The position numbers and the translations under genes are program-made. From Prinia subflava (Eukaryota > Chordata > Aves > Passeriformes > Cisticolidae), in contig NC_086248.1 in the NCBI RefSeq assembly GCF_021018805.1, forward strand, positions 63,125,985 through 63,189,984: DNA of 64,000 nucleotides, written 5' to 3'. The notes below the pieces were generated by a model that saw only the letters and a list, made by a program, of their open reading frames with translations, did not search any database and was not told the DNA's origin. Positions within the stretch are counted from its first letter, which is position 1. Each line of letters starts with the position of its first letter. Shown piece after piece: positions 47,429 to 60,122 of the stretch.

Positions 47429-50400
47429 CCCACAACTTATCTTTTAATTTTGGGGATAAACTTGAGCTCTACATTTGACAGACCCTCTCCTCATTCACTG
47501 ACAATTTTAAAGATGCCAAATGACAGTAAAAAAGTTAATAGGATTATAAAACCTTTTTTCTGTATCAGGAGAAAAGAAACAGGAGTTGAGATAAAGGAAA
47601 ATAAACCCTTTAAAACAGTAACAATGGGTGACCATAACTACTTTTATATAAACCATTCATACACCATGTCAAAAATGAGGTGTGGAAAAGGAATTTCTCG
47701 GTTTTATATGGGTTGAATAGTTCTGGCAGCTTTAGCAAATTCAAGAAGAAAACCTAAGTAACACCTAAGGAATTTGATTAAAATTTGGATTGTACATTAA
47801 GTACAATGACCAAGAAATTACTTTTACACTGTAGTACAGAGTGGGTGCTTTAAAATCAGGAAATATGCACATACCTTTCCCCTTTTCTCTCTTAATTAGA
47901 TATGCTAATTCATCACTGGGAGAGATTGAAGGAAAACCTTCCAGTTAAGGTTACCCAACGTTTTCCAAAAAATGACAGCCTGAAAGATTTTGAAAATAAA
48001 CTCTCTGAACAAAAGAGACTACCAGATGACCTTTGCATGGCAGTGGGAGAAACGTGAGGGATGTTTAAGAGACAAGAGCAAATGGGTAGAGGGAACTTGT
48101 GGGAATGGTGTAAGAGGTTTCACAATCATGTAGGTTTTTTGAGAAAATGAAAATTCATAGCCAAGACCAGCACTGGACCTCTCTGGAGAGCTGAGCAGAA
48201 GTAAACTCTACGGATTTGAGAGAGTGTTTCTTTTCCCTGCACTGGCAATTTGTTTTTCTGCAACTGTGTGTCCTCAACCAAGGACAATTCCTTCGGGAGA
48301 TGAAACCTTTGATAACTTGTGTCTAACTTCTCATTCAGGTGGGAGACCATAACTGTCCTGTGCAGGTAGCTCAGAGACCTGCAAAAAAATCTTTGTTCTC
48401 CATGACTGCACCCTGCTTAAGCTCTTGAAGGCTATTAAGAGTACTTGAAAACAGTGATTTATGTGAGTCATGCAGATATGACCACCAAAGAGAGTAAAGT
48501 TCAAAAAGCTCCCTCCCAGCTCAGAAACTAAAATTGGCTCAGTCCATATTATCTTATTTTCTAGGGTTTTTTCCTTTTTGTTTGTAATCTTGCATAGGAA
48601 TGTCATATCATGTCACAACTGCTAAGAGGAAAACAAAATCTTCAACATCAATGAGGCTAAAATTGATATTCAAATTATATTTATTAAAGTGGGACTCAAA
48701 ACTAATGAAGAATGGCTTCTGTCCTGAACAAAAACAAGCAGAAAATTAAAATCACCAAATTAAAGAATAGAGTGTTCCTTTCTTAATGCAGCAAAAGTTG
48801 GTGATTCAACTGCTGGAATAGCAGAGGGCAAAATAGAAAGCATTTCTAGATAAGAAAGCAGAAGCTAATGGATATTTTCAGTAAGCCTAAAAGCTCTGTT
48901 ACCACTATAGCACAAAGCTAATAGTTTCTACCTCTACAATTCCTTGCAATGATTGTTTTGCCAATATATAGTGTAAAAGAAACAAAGAGTAATAATTGCT
49001 TGTCAGCACTGATGAAGCATGACAGGCATCAGCCATGGGAAGAGGGAATGCCACTTTGCTGCTGCATCCGCTGGTAACAGACTGCACAGAGTTTATACTG
49101 CTCACCTACGGAACTGGGTCAGGGCTGCAAGGGAAAGGACATCTGGAGGTCAGCCTGAGCAAGCTGTTTATGTCTGTCTGGTTAAAATACATTCAGGGAC
49201 TCTCAGCCACTGAGATAATTTAAAACTGAGCAGAATGGTGTTGCAAATCATATGATAGGTCTGGGTTCTGCTCACAGATCAGGTCCAAATGAAGTTCACA
49301 AAAGCGGCAACAAAATATTTTTTTTCCTGGGAAAGGCATATGTCTCAGAACCTTACATCACAGAGGGGTATCTAAATATAGTCTAATTACATAAAATGAT
49401 ATGCAGCATACAGATTCAAATAGTGTACTGGAGGCAAAGAAGGAAAGAGTCATGAGATGAAACCTCATTATAAAAAAGGATACACAGTGAAACAAATCAT
49501 AGTTTATGAACATCCTTTGTTAACTAATTGAAATCACAGGAAAGCAGAAAAAGAAAAGCTGATAATGTTGTTACTACTGATTTTCTAGCGATCACTTGAA
49601 TCAAGTCTCTCAAGTACAGTTTCTTAAGGATTGATGTGTTTTGGAAGTCACAAAGGCTTATTTTTTGAGGGTTTTTTTTTAGTATGTTTGTGTTTCCATA
49701 ATATTAAGGCTAATACTAACCTTTCCAAAACTGTTTGAATAAAAATTTCCAAAGGCACTGTGGCCTTAGGAACTCGACCTGGAATACCTCACAAAAGTCA
49801 GACTGTCAAAAGCTGAAGCTCTTTAAATTCTGAAATTCAGAAGTCAATTAGACCTCAAAATCCTCTCACTCTTTAAGTAATGGTCTACCCTAAGAAGAGG
49901 CAAAACAACATCTCATACATTAAAACATATAGGAGACAAGTAATCCAAGTTCTACCTGGATATTTAGGTCATAATGTTAATTGCTAGTTTGATTTATTTA
50001 GAAAAACAAAATAAACATCAACCTTTAGATATTACATTTTAAATATATGCAAACACATTATTAATTTTGAGAAGATTCCTATTTCTTATCAAAAATTTTA
50101 AGGTTAATTGTCTTCTCAGTCATTTGGGTCTGCAGACTCATTTTACTGTAAAAATTCTGGAGTTTTTCCTGCAATATGAGCAAATATTTCCCTAAGGAAA
50201 TATGGCAGAAGTTCACTAAGCTTATCAGAGGCAGGAGTCTTCCACTTTACTGGTAAGAAATGTGTTTACCGATGCAAATAGTAAAATGTACTACTGAACA
50301 AAATTCATAATGCAGTTACAGAAAACAAACAATGGTTTTACATAGCAGGGCTTCTGTAAAGAAAGAAAAAAGCTACACAATTTCACATTTAAATTCCAGA

Positions 50401-52439
50401 GCAAGAATATCTGCAGCTAATCAGCTTTACTGCCCTGATAAGTATTTTGCTACAGACCACAGAATTGCTCTGGAGAGGTTCACAGATGCAGAGACTAGGT
50501 GTCTCAGGGGAATAATACTAGACTACCAAGGCTTGCACCTCTAAATCGACAGCAGAACACTACACAAGAAAGAAATAGATGATATTCTGAAAGCAATTTA
50601 ATGTTTTCTTTAATGCATCACTGGAGTCCACAAAAATATTTTTAAAGGAATCTTTTCATCTGCTGTGTGTCCAGGGCCAGTGTTAGTGAGGCTTGAATTC
50701 TTTTATCATGTGTCATATGTCCAGTCATCATTAGTATTTCATGACAGCTGCAGATTCATGTATGTAAGGAACTTAGAAGATGAAATATCAGCCCCGAAAA
50801 TTTCTCTCCCAGAAAGACTTCTGACAAATTAATGGATTAGTGAGGGGAAATTTACATCAGATTCGCTTAAACAACAGAGCATCAGTAGATGTCTTCAGTT
50901 CCCAAGGCTATCAAGTCAACAGCTTTCATCATTTTAATACCTTCCTAAAAAACTCATAAGACAGAGTACATTCTCGGGAAATCTAGATTCATACAAATCA
51001 ATGAAAGATAAATCAATGAGCCAAATAACATAACAAACTACCAAGAGAACAGCACTATCTGAACACATAAAAGAATAAACCTTCAATACTTTATGCCATA
51101 CAAACCTTTTGGTGAGCAGAGATTTTAACTGCTATCTAACTAGAAAGGTTTCTTTTAAGATGTACATATATTTGCTTTCTGTCATGGAGTAGTCTATTTA
51201 TAATCAATGTTTAACTTTCCTGGGATTAAATTTTAAGAACTGTACTTTGAAAATATGTGCCCTTCACCGTAAGATTTACAACAAGGAATACTTGAGATTC
51301 ATTTAATTAGAGATTCTGCCAAACAGAGATGTAGGTATGTCTTTCATTTTTTTTTCTTACTTATTTCTGTGTATTACCTCATTTTGTGGATAAGGATGAG
51401 TGGTTGTTAACATTAAAGGAAAAGAAAATAGCAGCACTCTATTCCAATTCTTACTGTCGGCCACTATGTCCTTCTAAAATGCACATTTTTTTTCTTTGTT
51501 GCCATAATCTCCATAGAAGATATAATGCAGACAGAATAATTACAGGGTAAGATGAGGAAAGTGTGTCCTTTTTAGTTAACATCTTGAGGGGACACGTTTT
51601 CTTCCTATTATTTTTGAGCAATATATGTAGCTTTATCACATTTGCTGCAGGCAGTTCCCAGAGGATTTTCAGAAGAACTCTTCCTCCTGTAAATAGGCCA
51701 ATTCACTTGCAAGTATGTATTCTAGAAAAGAGTAAATATATAAAACTTGAAGGTGGCTGTTACCATGCTCTGGCTGCACCTTGCACTTCACACCTTGTCT
51801 ACACTAAGGATGTTTTAGGGGAAGTTTCACACCTAGACTAGAAAACCTAGTTTGACTTCTGTCAGCACTTTAGCACCATATTGATTAGACTTGCACACAC
51901 AGTTCTCGAAACACTGACAGAATATGGTACTACAGATACCTTCTACATCCAAACAGTGAAATCAAATTAACATTAGGAGGAAGAAATTCCTGTTCCTAAA
52001 CTTTCTAACTGAACAAAAAAATTACAATAACTCCTGCAGAATTGTGGCTTATATACATATATGCTCATTCATTCTGTTCAATATTTCTAAAGGATGTAAC
52101 CCTTTGCTTTGCTTTTAAGGTAAATAGGGTGTATTATGAAGCAATTCAGGGAGTACTGACCCTGTCCTTTCTTAAGTCAGGATTAGTCCAGAGGATTGTG
52201 TAGTGCAATGAGTAAGGAGACTGGGAGGGGAAGAAAAAAAAATAATAAGCTGATGAGAATGGATGACATTGTGGGGGAAATATTTTACCAAAAAATAAAC
52301 TTCATACAATTTATCTGTATGACTCCATATTTTTCTGTTTGCATCACCATCCTCAAAAGTACTACCAGGAACTAAAATTTTTCAGTGAGACCCTACAATC
52401 ATATGCCTTTGACTTACACCCTTCATTTTTTAGGATGCC

Positions 52440-52679
52440 CAGATGCTTAGCTGGGGCACTCTTATTGTGATTCACAGGCTTCATTGTCTCCTGTGATCAT
52501 GGTTCAAATTATCCACCCTGGTTCTGTCAGGGTGAATAGGCACTGTTATCAGGAAAGGTTGTGGCTCTCTTCTATTAGTATGGAAATGCTTCATCTGTTT
52601 ATATCAAACGTCAGTACCGCTAAAGTTATTGCAACTCAAACCCTAAGGAAGGCTTGTCCAGTACTGTGGGAAACCACTG
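52440..52679 (-). mobile_element. possible hAT (Charlie-like) DNA-transposon remnant
   Basis: Read on the minus strand from 52679, the sequence starts CAGTGGTTTCCCACAGTACT, resembling the CAGTGGTTCYCAA terminal repeats of Charlie-type hAT elements. I cannot find the opposite terminal repeat or an 8-bp duplication, so the left limit is arbitrary and the call is tentative. Confidence 0.22.
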
Positions 52680-53064
52680 AAATAGAGACAAAGTTTTATT
52701 AAATTGCTGTCCATCAGATATACCTACATATAGTTGAGTCACACCTCAGATTGCTTTCTACAGTCAAATTACAAAGTTACTTGTCAAGGATACTCAAAAA
52801 CATCCTCTCCAATGACTTTGGCCCTCTGAGACACCTTTCCTGATACTTTCTCACAAACAGGCAGAATGAAAACGTTAGCAACATGGCATGTACTTGCTAA
52901 ATCTGCTAAATCTGCCCATTAGAAGATCAAACCAGTATTTCAAGATTCATCACATATGCTGCAATAGATTTGAACCCTAGAAAGTGAGCTTCCTCCTATC
53001 TTAAGTGTTCTCAGCAGTGGAAGAGGCAGGGAGGCAGAAGTAGATTCTCAAGGGTAGCTCTTCT

Positions 53065-53120
53065 GTCTCAGGGTTGCTTTTTCCTGAGATTCTCCTCAGT
53101 GTTGCTTTTTCCCAAGGTAT
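53065..53120. repeat. GTTGCTTTTTCC duplicated segment
   Basis: Two copies of a roughly 30-base unit containing TCAGGGTTGCTTTTTCC and TCAGTGTTGCTTTTTCC lie side by side next to the left end of the LTR. Confidence 0.6.
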
Positions 53121-53141
53121 ATAGGGTTTTCAAGCTTTTAT

Positions 53142-53607
53142 TGCCCAAAAGGTCCCACACCAGAGCCAAAGAAGACAAACAGAGTCTGCCAGTCTGTGCT
53201 TCCAAGGTTGTTTATTCTTTCATTATCTCTCAGATCTTTCTCAGCTCTGCAAGGCATCCCCAGCAGAGCAGGACACGCGGCAGACTGGGCAGATCAGAGA
53301 GTCACGGACCTTTTGTACCATTTCCCTGGTCCAACCACCATCCACAATGTACTTTTTATTTACAAAATCTTACCAATACTTACTACCTATGCTAACATGT
53401 CATTTCTACTCTAAACCAATCCTTGTGATCTAACTCAGCAGAAAATGGGGGACGAGAACAAGAACAAGGAGGACAGGACCACTCCCCAATTCCTCCATCT
53501 TGCCTCTTCAAACCCATATACTAAAAATCTTAGATTTTACATTTACACTCTGTGATTAACTAACTACTACTTATTTCGAATTCTCTCAGCTTGTGATTCT
53601 TCATACA
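53142..53607 (-). mobile_element. endogenous retrovirus LTR, passerine type
   Basis: In minus orientation the element begins TGTATGAAGAATCACAAG and ends ACCTTTTGGGCA, so it has TG...CA ends. Within it, in order, are AAGATTTTTAGTATATGGG, GAGGCAAGATGGAGGAATTG, a TTGGTTTAGAGTAGAA block, an A/T-rich TATA-like stretch (AAATAAAAAG, 53352-53362) and the polyadenylation signal with AATAAACAACCTTGG (AATAAA at 53216-53211). This order of regulatory blocks is that of an LTR with U3, R and U5. The block sequence matches, from memory, LTRs of a common songbird retrovirus family, probably ERVL-like. No flanking 5-bp duplication is visible. No intact viral gene is present in this window, so it is a solo or truncated LTR. 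Confidence 0.75.
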
Positions 53608-53930
53608 ATGTGGGCATTCACTCCCATGGCCAGGGATCAGAGGCAGTGTCCTCCTGGGCTCTGTGTGATGTTGGCTGACCTCCTTGTACAGATCCCAGAC
53701 TCCCCTGTCAGGTCTCCAAACCCTCCAGGGTGACCAGAGGGATGTCCTGGACTCCAACACTTCTGAACAGTGCACAACAAGCCCAGAGGCAGCCACAGCA
53801 ACACCCTCCTATCCACAGGAGGAGTGGACTCCTGGGAGCCCACAGGAGATGGCTTTGCACACTCCACATTTTGAGGTTTCATACCTGCATAGTGCAAGAT
53901 GGCTTTTGAGCAGTTTTGAACATGGATGAG
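53608..53930 (-). other. GC-richer flank of the LTR, origin unclear
   Basis: This segment lies on the 5' side of the LTR in its own orientation and is GC-richer than background. If the LTR is the 3' copy of a truncated provirus, this would be its 3' internal end, but I recognise no viral protein and see no clear polypurine tract at the junction. Two overlapping minus-strand frames of 78 and 86 codons are open but unremarkable. Confidence 0.3.
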
Positions 53931-56900
53931 CCCAGGGACTGAACCCAGTCAGTACGTAAAACGGTAAAGGAGCTTTTACAGCACAAAACTGTGATGTCAC
54001 AAGTGACACTGAAAATGTGTAGGATATTGATGTCAGCAATATTATTGCTAAGTTTTAGGAGAATATGCTAAGGGTTCAAGGTCAGATTGCCTTCAAGACA
54101 AGTAGTCACCAATATAAATCACAGTCAAGTCAGATTTCATAGTCAACAGTCTTAGTATCTGACATTCCCTGTCTAAAAAAGCTCATTAGCTGTATGTTTA
54201 CAACATCCACTGGAGCTTGTGGTGAACACAAGTGAATTGATTCTGCCTGTGTCCAGAACTGAGGGGGAAAAAAAACCCCAACCTTTAAGTGACCTGTGTC
54301 AGTGGATTACACATTGTGTGCTAATAATCTCACCTCTCAACAGCTTTCACTAGCTCAGCACTGCAGTAATGCCCTCATGTATCCTTTCCCCACTTAACTC
54401 GGGGTACAGAGAGCGCAAGTTTGCACCTACTCAGAGTGAGCACTGTGTAGGAGGATTCTATAACAAGGATTATTTAACATCCCTCATGTGGACCAGATTT
54501 CACTCCTGGAAAAACAAAGGGTTTAAGAATGTGACATCCCCTAACTCAAGCAATGGAAGAGAAATAAGAATGTTCTGGGAGGGATGGAGGGTAGCAGCTG
54601 TAGTGTCACTGATTGATTGGTGTGGGAGGGTCTCCCATACAAAACTGACTTTGATCTATCTTTTAATCTAGCAGCACAACAACAAATCTTAAGGCAATCA
54701 ATTCTAATGGTATTAATAGTCTCATTCAAAGTATTCACTTTCTCCCTTAATTTAGGAGGCTGGCTCCATATTTCCTTGGCAGATTTGTCAAATAAATATT
54801 GCTGTCTTTTTGAGAGCAGCTTTCCTTACTGCTTCATTTCCTAAATATGCTTGCTTCTTTAAAGAGTGTTATAATTTCCTCCCAGGACAGAATAATTAAT
54901 AATTCATTCATTTACTGCTTGTTGTGATAATCTTTCTTCTTTGTATAAATCACTTCTATGTTGGCTTGGTTTTCCTTTTAAAAACTACAGGCAGCTTCAA
55001 CATATCTTAATCCAACATAAACTCTGATCAGTTTAGATAATCTTTGTCACTCCTGAGTCATGACTGGACACAGGTCAGGACTCTTCATTCTAGTAATTGC
55101 CCCTCCTTCAGCTATAATTTTCTCTCTTGAATAAACCATCAGTTCAATTTTTGTTTTCCTTTTCCATTCATTTCAGACCTCACCCAGTGGCCACAGGCAT
55201 CAATGGGAGATTTTACTGTGAGAACAATAAGCAGTATGAGCACTAAGCAAAATTTTTATCACTTTCAAGTGTATTCAGCTGGGTGAGAGGAGCAAATGGA
55301 GCAGGGCTGGAATAAACCGCTTCAAGACAGAAAGCAATAACTTGAGCAGCAAGCTCACAGAGCTCATAGCCCTGCAAGCATATGATCATCTTCCACGGCT
55401 GCTTAAGTCTCTGGAATAAGTAAATAAATAATAAATACATGAACAGAAGCCAAACTGCAGTATTCCTGTTACCAATAGATATGAAGCAGCGCAGTAATAT
55501 TTTTTTTTCATTTTAATTTGGTTTTAACTAAAATACGAATATAAATATATGTAAACACCATATGTAAATGCCATACATCCCTGCTATTAAGGGATTACAT
55601 TTTCATTTAAGAGAATACAGTTAAGGGAATGCAATTAAGTAAATAAATCTTCAGTTTAAAAGAAGTTCTTAATTTCAGAAAATTCAAACACTTTGAGAAT
55701 AGACATCTCTGCTGGAAGTTGGAAGATTGAGTTTGATTTCTGTCTCTTTCTTCATATAATCTTCCACAAGGGTTTGTTATTGACCACTTCCATCTCAGGT
55801 TTAGGGCACTTTTCATCTGAAACAATAAGACAGTCCTTACCAACTCAAAATGGGAGTTCCTGCAGTACAGGCCATGCTGGCTGATTGTCAGGTAGATTTG
55901 GGAATATTAACCATATCATCCGTCTCTCAGGCATCCATACTTCATCTGTAAGTCTGGGATTTATCTCACACCATTTAAAACTTCCAAAAAAGCTGGTCTC
56001 CACCCTAACACTGCTGAATCACTTTTCCAAAAGGCTTGTCATGTCTGTCTATTTCAGACAGGATCTAGCCATTTAGAGCTCAAATTCAGCCATCTGGTCA
56101 AGGGTGTGACCGTCTGTGGGAAACTCCACTGTGTGGACATGGACATGATCCACCCAATTTTGACTCATAGCTCTCAACATTAATCTGTGAGTATAGCTGA
56201 CTATTAAATTGTACAGATTAAGAGAGCACAGAGTGAAGGAGCAAGGCTATGCTCATAAGAAGTTATGAACTGAGTTTAAGAAGAGGAACATTGGCATTAA
56301 ATGCTATAACACTTTCAGAGAAAAAGTGGAGAGTAAAATGAAAGTGATTTATCAAGACAAAGGATAAACCCATTCCACAGAACAATGGAAGCCAATGTTT
56401 TTCCCATCTACCTTACCAAAAAAGGCTCTGAAAATATCTCCATCAGAGTGGTAAAATTAAAAATGCTTAACTTAGTAGTATTTTTTTCTCAGCCTTTGAT
56501 AGCCATATAGCTGATAAGCAATTGCTGCATACACAGAAATTATGCACATGATTCAGAGTGCAAGTATTTGCATAGTGTTGTCTAAAATAGAAGTCTAAAA
56601 CTCACTAAAGGGAGTGATTCAGATCTGAACTACTAAACCTAGGTACCTAGTAGCATTTTAGGTGTCTAAATGGTCTGATAAACCCACAAATAGACTTTAT
56701 TCTGACAGACAAAGATGCAAGACCTTCTGGACTACCCTGCTGAATTCAGGTGTGAGAGCACAGGCTATACCATTAAGTGCTCATTGTAGTGTCCTGAATC
56801 ACATCCTTATAACCAGATCAAATTATTCTTGAGCTGACAAACCAGACCTGACTACCAGGCAGTGAACTGCAGTAGTCATTAAGTGAGAAAGTAATTCATT

Positions 56901-57184
56901 TCCCTAAAAGCAGTATGTCTGTATCCCCTTCAGCTTTTCAAAAGAGCTCCCTTGCCCATCTTAATAAGGAGGTTTCAAGCACAGATCTCATATGCACATC
57001 CTATCACTATTTGTGTATAATTTAGTAGCACAAGAAAGTGTTCATCATGATCCTGGAGTCTTATGTTGTGCTTAGTAAAACATAAACGACAGCAGGACCA
57101 TTTGCCAAAGACCCTAAAATGTAAACACAGGTTTATCCCAGGAATCTGTTGGACCAGCAGTCTCTTTCTTTTATCACTTTTTGT
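53931..57184. other. AT-rich non-coding DNA, no gene seen
   Basis: No recognisable gene, RNA gene or mobile element. Open frames are at most about 100 codons and lack context. Confidence 0.6.
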
Positions 57185-57330
57185 TAAGAAAAGACATGGA
57201 GAGAGAGCTGAGAGAGCTCATATTACACTGGGAGAGAAACGGAAGATGGTAGAGCTTAAAAAATGTTGAAGAGAAAAGCTTAAGGGGAGATAAAAAGAGA
57301 AAATGAAAAGAGAAATATAGACACAATCTC
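57185..57330. other. purine-rich strand-asymmetric stretch
   Basis: Around three quarters of bases on the plus strand are A or G across about 145 bp, with repeated GAGAG, GAAAAG and GGAGA motifs but no strict unit. Its reverse complement gives an open minus-strand frame rich in F, L and S (57174-57431), which is an effect of composition. Confidence 0.55.
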
Positions 57331-59154
57331 CTAATAGGAAAGAACAGAAGAATTCCTTTTATAATGAAGCCATCCCCAAGGAAAACAGAAGAGAAGCATT
57401 TTCTTAAGAATGTCAGAACAAGAAATACCATTCTTCTCTCTTTAAGATGTTACAGGGAGAGAAACTCCTCTGCCATAATTTAGTTAATGTATGAGAATGG
57501 ACATAACCCTGTGATGATAACCATAATGATAATCAAAAAATCATCATTAGCACAGAGATCTTATGGAAAATCATTGCAGAACTTACTTTGGAAGAAGATG
57601 CACTTCATGGCAGAACATAATTATGCAAAAGCTTCACTGCAAATTATATGACAGTGGCCATTAATAAAAATGGAACACAACATAGAATATCTCTGCATTA
57701 ATACCACAAGCTGATAATGTTTTTAATGTTTGCTTTTGAAATCCAGGAATGGTATATCTGACTGCACACTCAATAACATCATATTATAAAATGCTGTAAC
57801 CAAAGTTTAGTCTACCAGAAATGATTCCTTTGTAGGAATCTCTTTAGTGTCTAACGTCATTGTTAAAATTTCAAAAGTGTTAAAAATCAACAAAAGCCAG
57901 CAATACTAGCAGAAGCCCTCATAAGCCCCATTTAAACCCCTTCTGCTTTGTAATATTCAAATTCTTGTACCCATTTAGTCTGACAAAATACAAAATATGG
58001 CTTCACATGCCCCCCATGCTGCTAATCCCATCTGGCCAGAGACCAAGACCCCTTGGATTCAAGAACTAGAGAAGCAGACCTATGTGGTGGCCACAGCACC
58101 TCACACTGCTTGGTGTTTATAGCATGTCAGTCAGCGTTTCCCAGCATAAGGAATTCTCATTGATTCCTGATGAAACCTAAAGTACAAGATGTCATGCTGT
58201 CATTGTATGACTTTCCTGACTACATGAGAACACAAACCTAAGTAGCAAAAATGCTGTATGATTATGGCTCTACAATGAAATAAAAAGCAGAGAAAAACTT
58301 GGTCATCAGGTAGTAAGGTTGTGCTTTCTTAGATATCTATAAATAGGTTTCATGAACCATGTTAAAATTTATAACCTTGCAATCTCTCCCTGTTTCTCTT
58401 CTCCTTCTCTTCCAGCTAAAGAACACATGGTAAATGTCTTTCCCATTTGTTTCAATCTGATAATTATGTCTTTTTATTCATGTGTTATTAACTTATGAGT
58501 TCTGGTCATGGACAAAGAACTTGGGGTTACAGACAATGCACACAGACCAGAAAGATATTGTACTTTATCTTTTATTCCACATAACTTTGGCAAGAATTTA
58601 CTAGACAATAAACTATAGCCATTTTTTCTATGAGTGCAGAGATTGGTTTGTTTTGACTGAGAAACTGGAATTGTTGTAGGCTGAGACTGAAAATCATTTC
58701 TATAATATTGATTCTAGCGGGCAGTTAAGTCCATCAGGGCAGGACAGAAAAATGCTTTATGACTCTTTTCTTAATAGGGAGAAAGAGATAGCTGCAAATT
58801 TTCAAAATACTTCACCTGACACCTCCTTCATTTCCATTCTAGTACCGCCTTCCGCCGCTACCTTGAGCTAGAGATGGCATCCTGGAAGCAATGAGCTGCT
58901 CACAGGAGCCATCCTTTCCCATGAGAGCAAACAAATGGCTCAGGAAGAGAAGGTGAACAAGAAAGGCTGTGCAAGTGGTAGGGTCTGCAGTCTAAATTAC
59001 ATCCTGACAGCAGAGGGCCAGGCCTTTCAGGTGCAAGACAAAAATTACAACTTTCCACGCACAACAGGTCCTTTCCCTTCGAAATGCAGTCAGAGTTAAT
59101 AAGTGTGGTATTACATGAGAAAAGGTTTGTTAATTTATTTCCCTGGAATTACAG
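57331..59154. other. AT-rich non-coding DNA, conserved-element-like segment near 57.5-57.75 kb
   Basis: No gene is seen. The segment 57,500-57,740 is dense in TAAT, ATTA, ATGCAAA-like and CATTAATA words, typical of vertebrate conserved developmental elements. This is described under findings as inference. Confidence 0.45.
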
Positions 59155-59229
59155 CAGTGCTGGGAAGATGTGCCCTCTTGACAAGGCCTGGGAGCTGTGG
59201 GCAGCGGCAGTGACCACAAACGCTCTGTG
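59155..59229 (+). CDS. candidate 75-bp exon with strong donor, gene unknown
   Basis: A TTTATTTCCCTGGAATTACAG acceptor-like stretch ends at 59154. The following 75 bp end at TGTG/GTAAGTAAG, a donor matching consensus over positions +1 to +6. One of the three frames is open across the whole segment and includes MCPLDKAWELW, with A at -3 of the ATG. The other two contain TGA. The size is a multiple of three, so skipping would keep frame. The region is GC-richer than its surroundings (58,840-59,560). It may be a small coding exon, a lncRNA exon or chance. No domain can be recognised in so short a peptide. Confidence 0.25.
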
Positions 59230-60090
59230 GTAAGTAAGAGCTGACCTTACCCCTCCTCAGGCCTTGCCCGCACCGAGGACGGCTGGCGCTCTCCCACCAC
59301 TCTGCCTCGGCAGTGCTCTGGAAGCTCTTGACATTTTATCTGGGCACAGAGATAAGGTTGTAACAGGAGAATAATGGAAGAAGTGGCACCACAGAGCAGT
59401 TCTCCTCCCTCCACCTCCAGGTCTTCACCCTCCCCCAGCAATGCACAAACAAATAATGTGGCTGGCAGACTTCTAACAGCTTGGGATGGGGTTCACGCTT
59501 TCATTCAGGACACTGCCACAGGATGGTTCGTGTTTGTCTGAGCCTCTGAAGCAGCCAAAACAAGGACCAGTGGTTTTTTATACAACCACAGCTCACTGGA
59601 GCATTTCAGGCTTTTTCTGGACTATCTTCCACAGAATAGAATCCAGTGAAAAATATAAATGTTAAAATAGAACAAGCAAGATTTATGCTCATCCAATGCT
59701 GCAAACCTTCCATTAGTGGTATTTAAGATCTAGCCAGTCTTAGAGTTCAGAAGGTGAAAACTTCCTCAGAAGGATCAAAGCTGCTATTTTTGAGGAAAGA
59801 ACAAAAATTTTAAACCACAGTGGAAAGACATAGAATAGCAGACTTACCTCTTTTTGTAAGTTTACAGGTGTTTTCTAAAAGGCATTCTGAGTTTCTCTCA
59901 TTATTTGAAAATGGGGTATTTGGAATTTTTTTCTTAAAAAAGATAAATCTCATAAAAATAACAAAAAATAAGTTCAAGTATTTTCAGACACCTAATTTTT
60001 TTACCTGGAATCCAGGTTTCTTTTCCTTTCAAGTATTTAACAAGCCACTAATGTAGTCAACATTTTCATACAACTTTAAATATTATTTAG

Positions 60091-60122
60091 GTTTTTTTCT
60101 TTTTGTTTTTGTTTCCTTTTCT
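60091..60122. repeat. T-rich low-complexity tract
   Basis: About 30 bases of T runs separated by single C or G. Confidence 0.7.

Larger units (their letters stand above)
45457..52439. other. non-coding DNA with microsatellites, no gene seen
   Basis: Holds CAA (45532-45548), GATA-type (46041-46080) and AAAG (47404-47428) runs. The 46,740-47,030 segment is GC-richer without a recognisable element. A minus-strand acceptor-like TTTTTTTGCAG at about 48380 precedes an open frame of about 85 codons that has no good donor. No gene can be supported. Confidence 0.55.

Noticed and set aside
48126..48390. Minus-strand acceptor TTTTTTTGCAG followed by an open frame
   Set aside because: No convincing donor, and the frame runs to a stop without any recognisable domain.
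52495..52520. GGTTCAAATTATCC resembling a tRNA T-arm
   Set aside because: No A-box at the right distance and no cloverleaf can be drawn.
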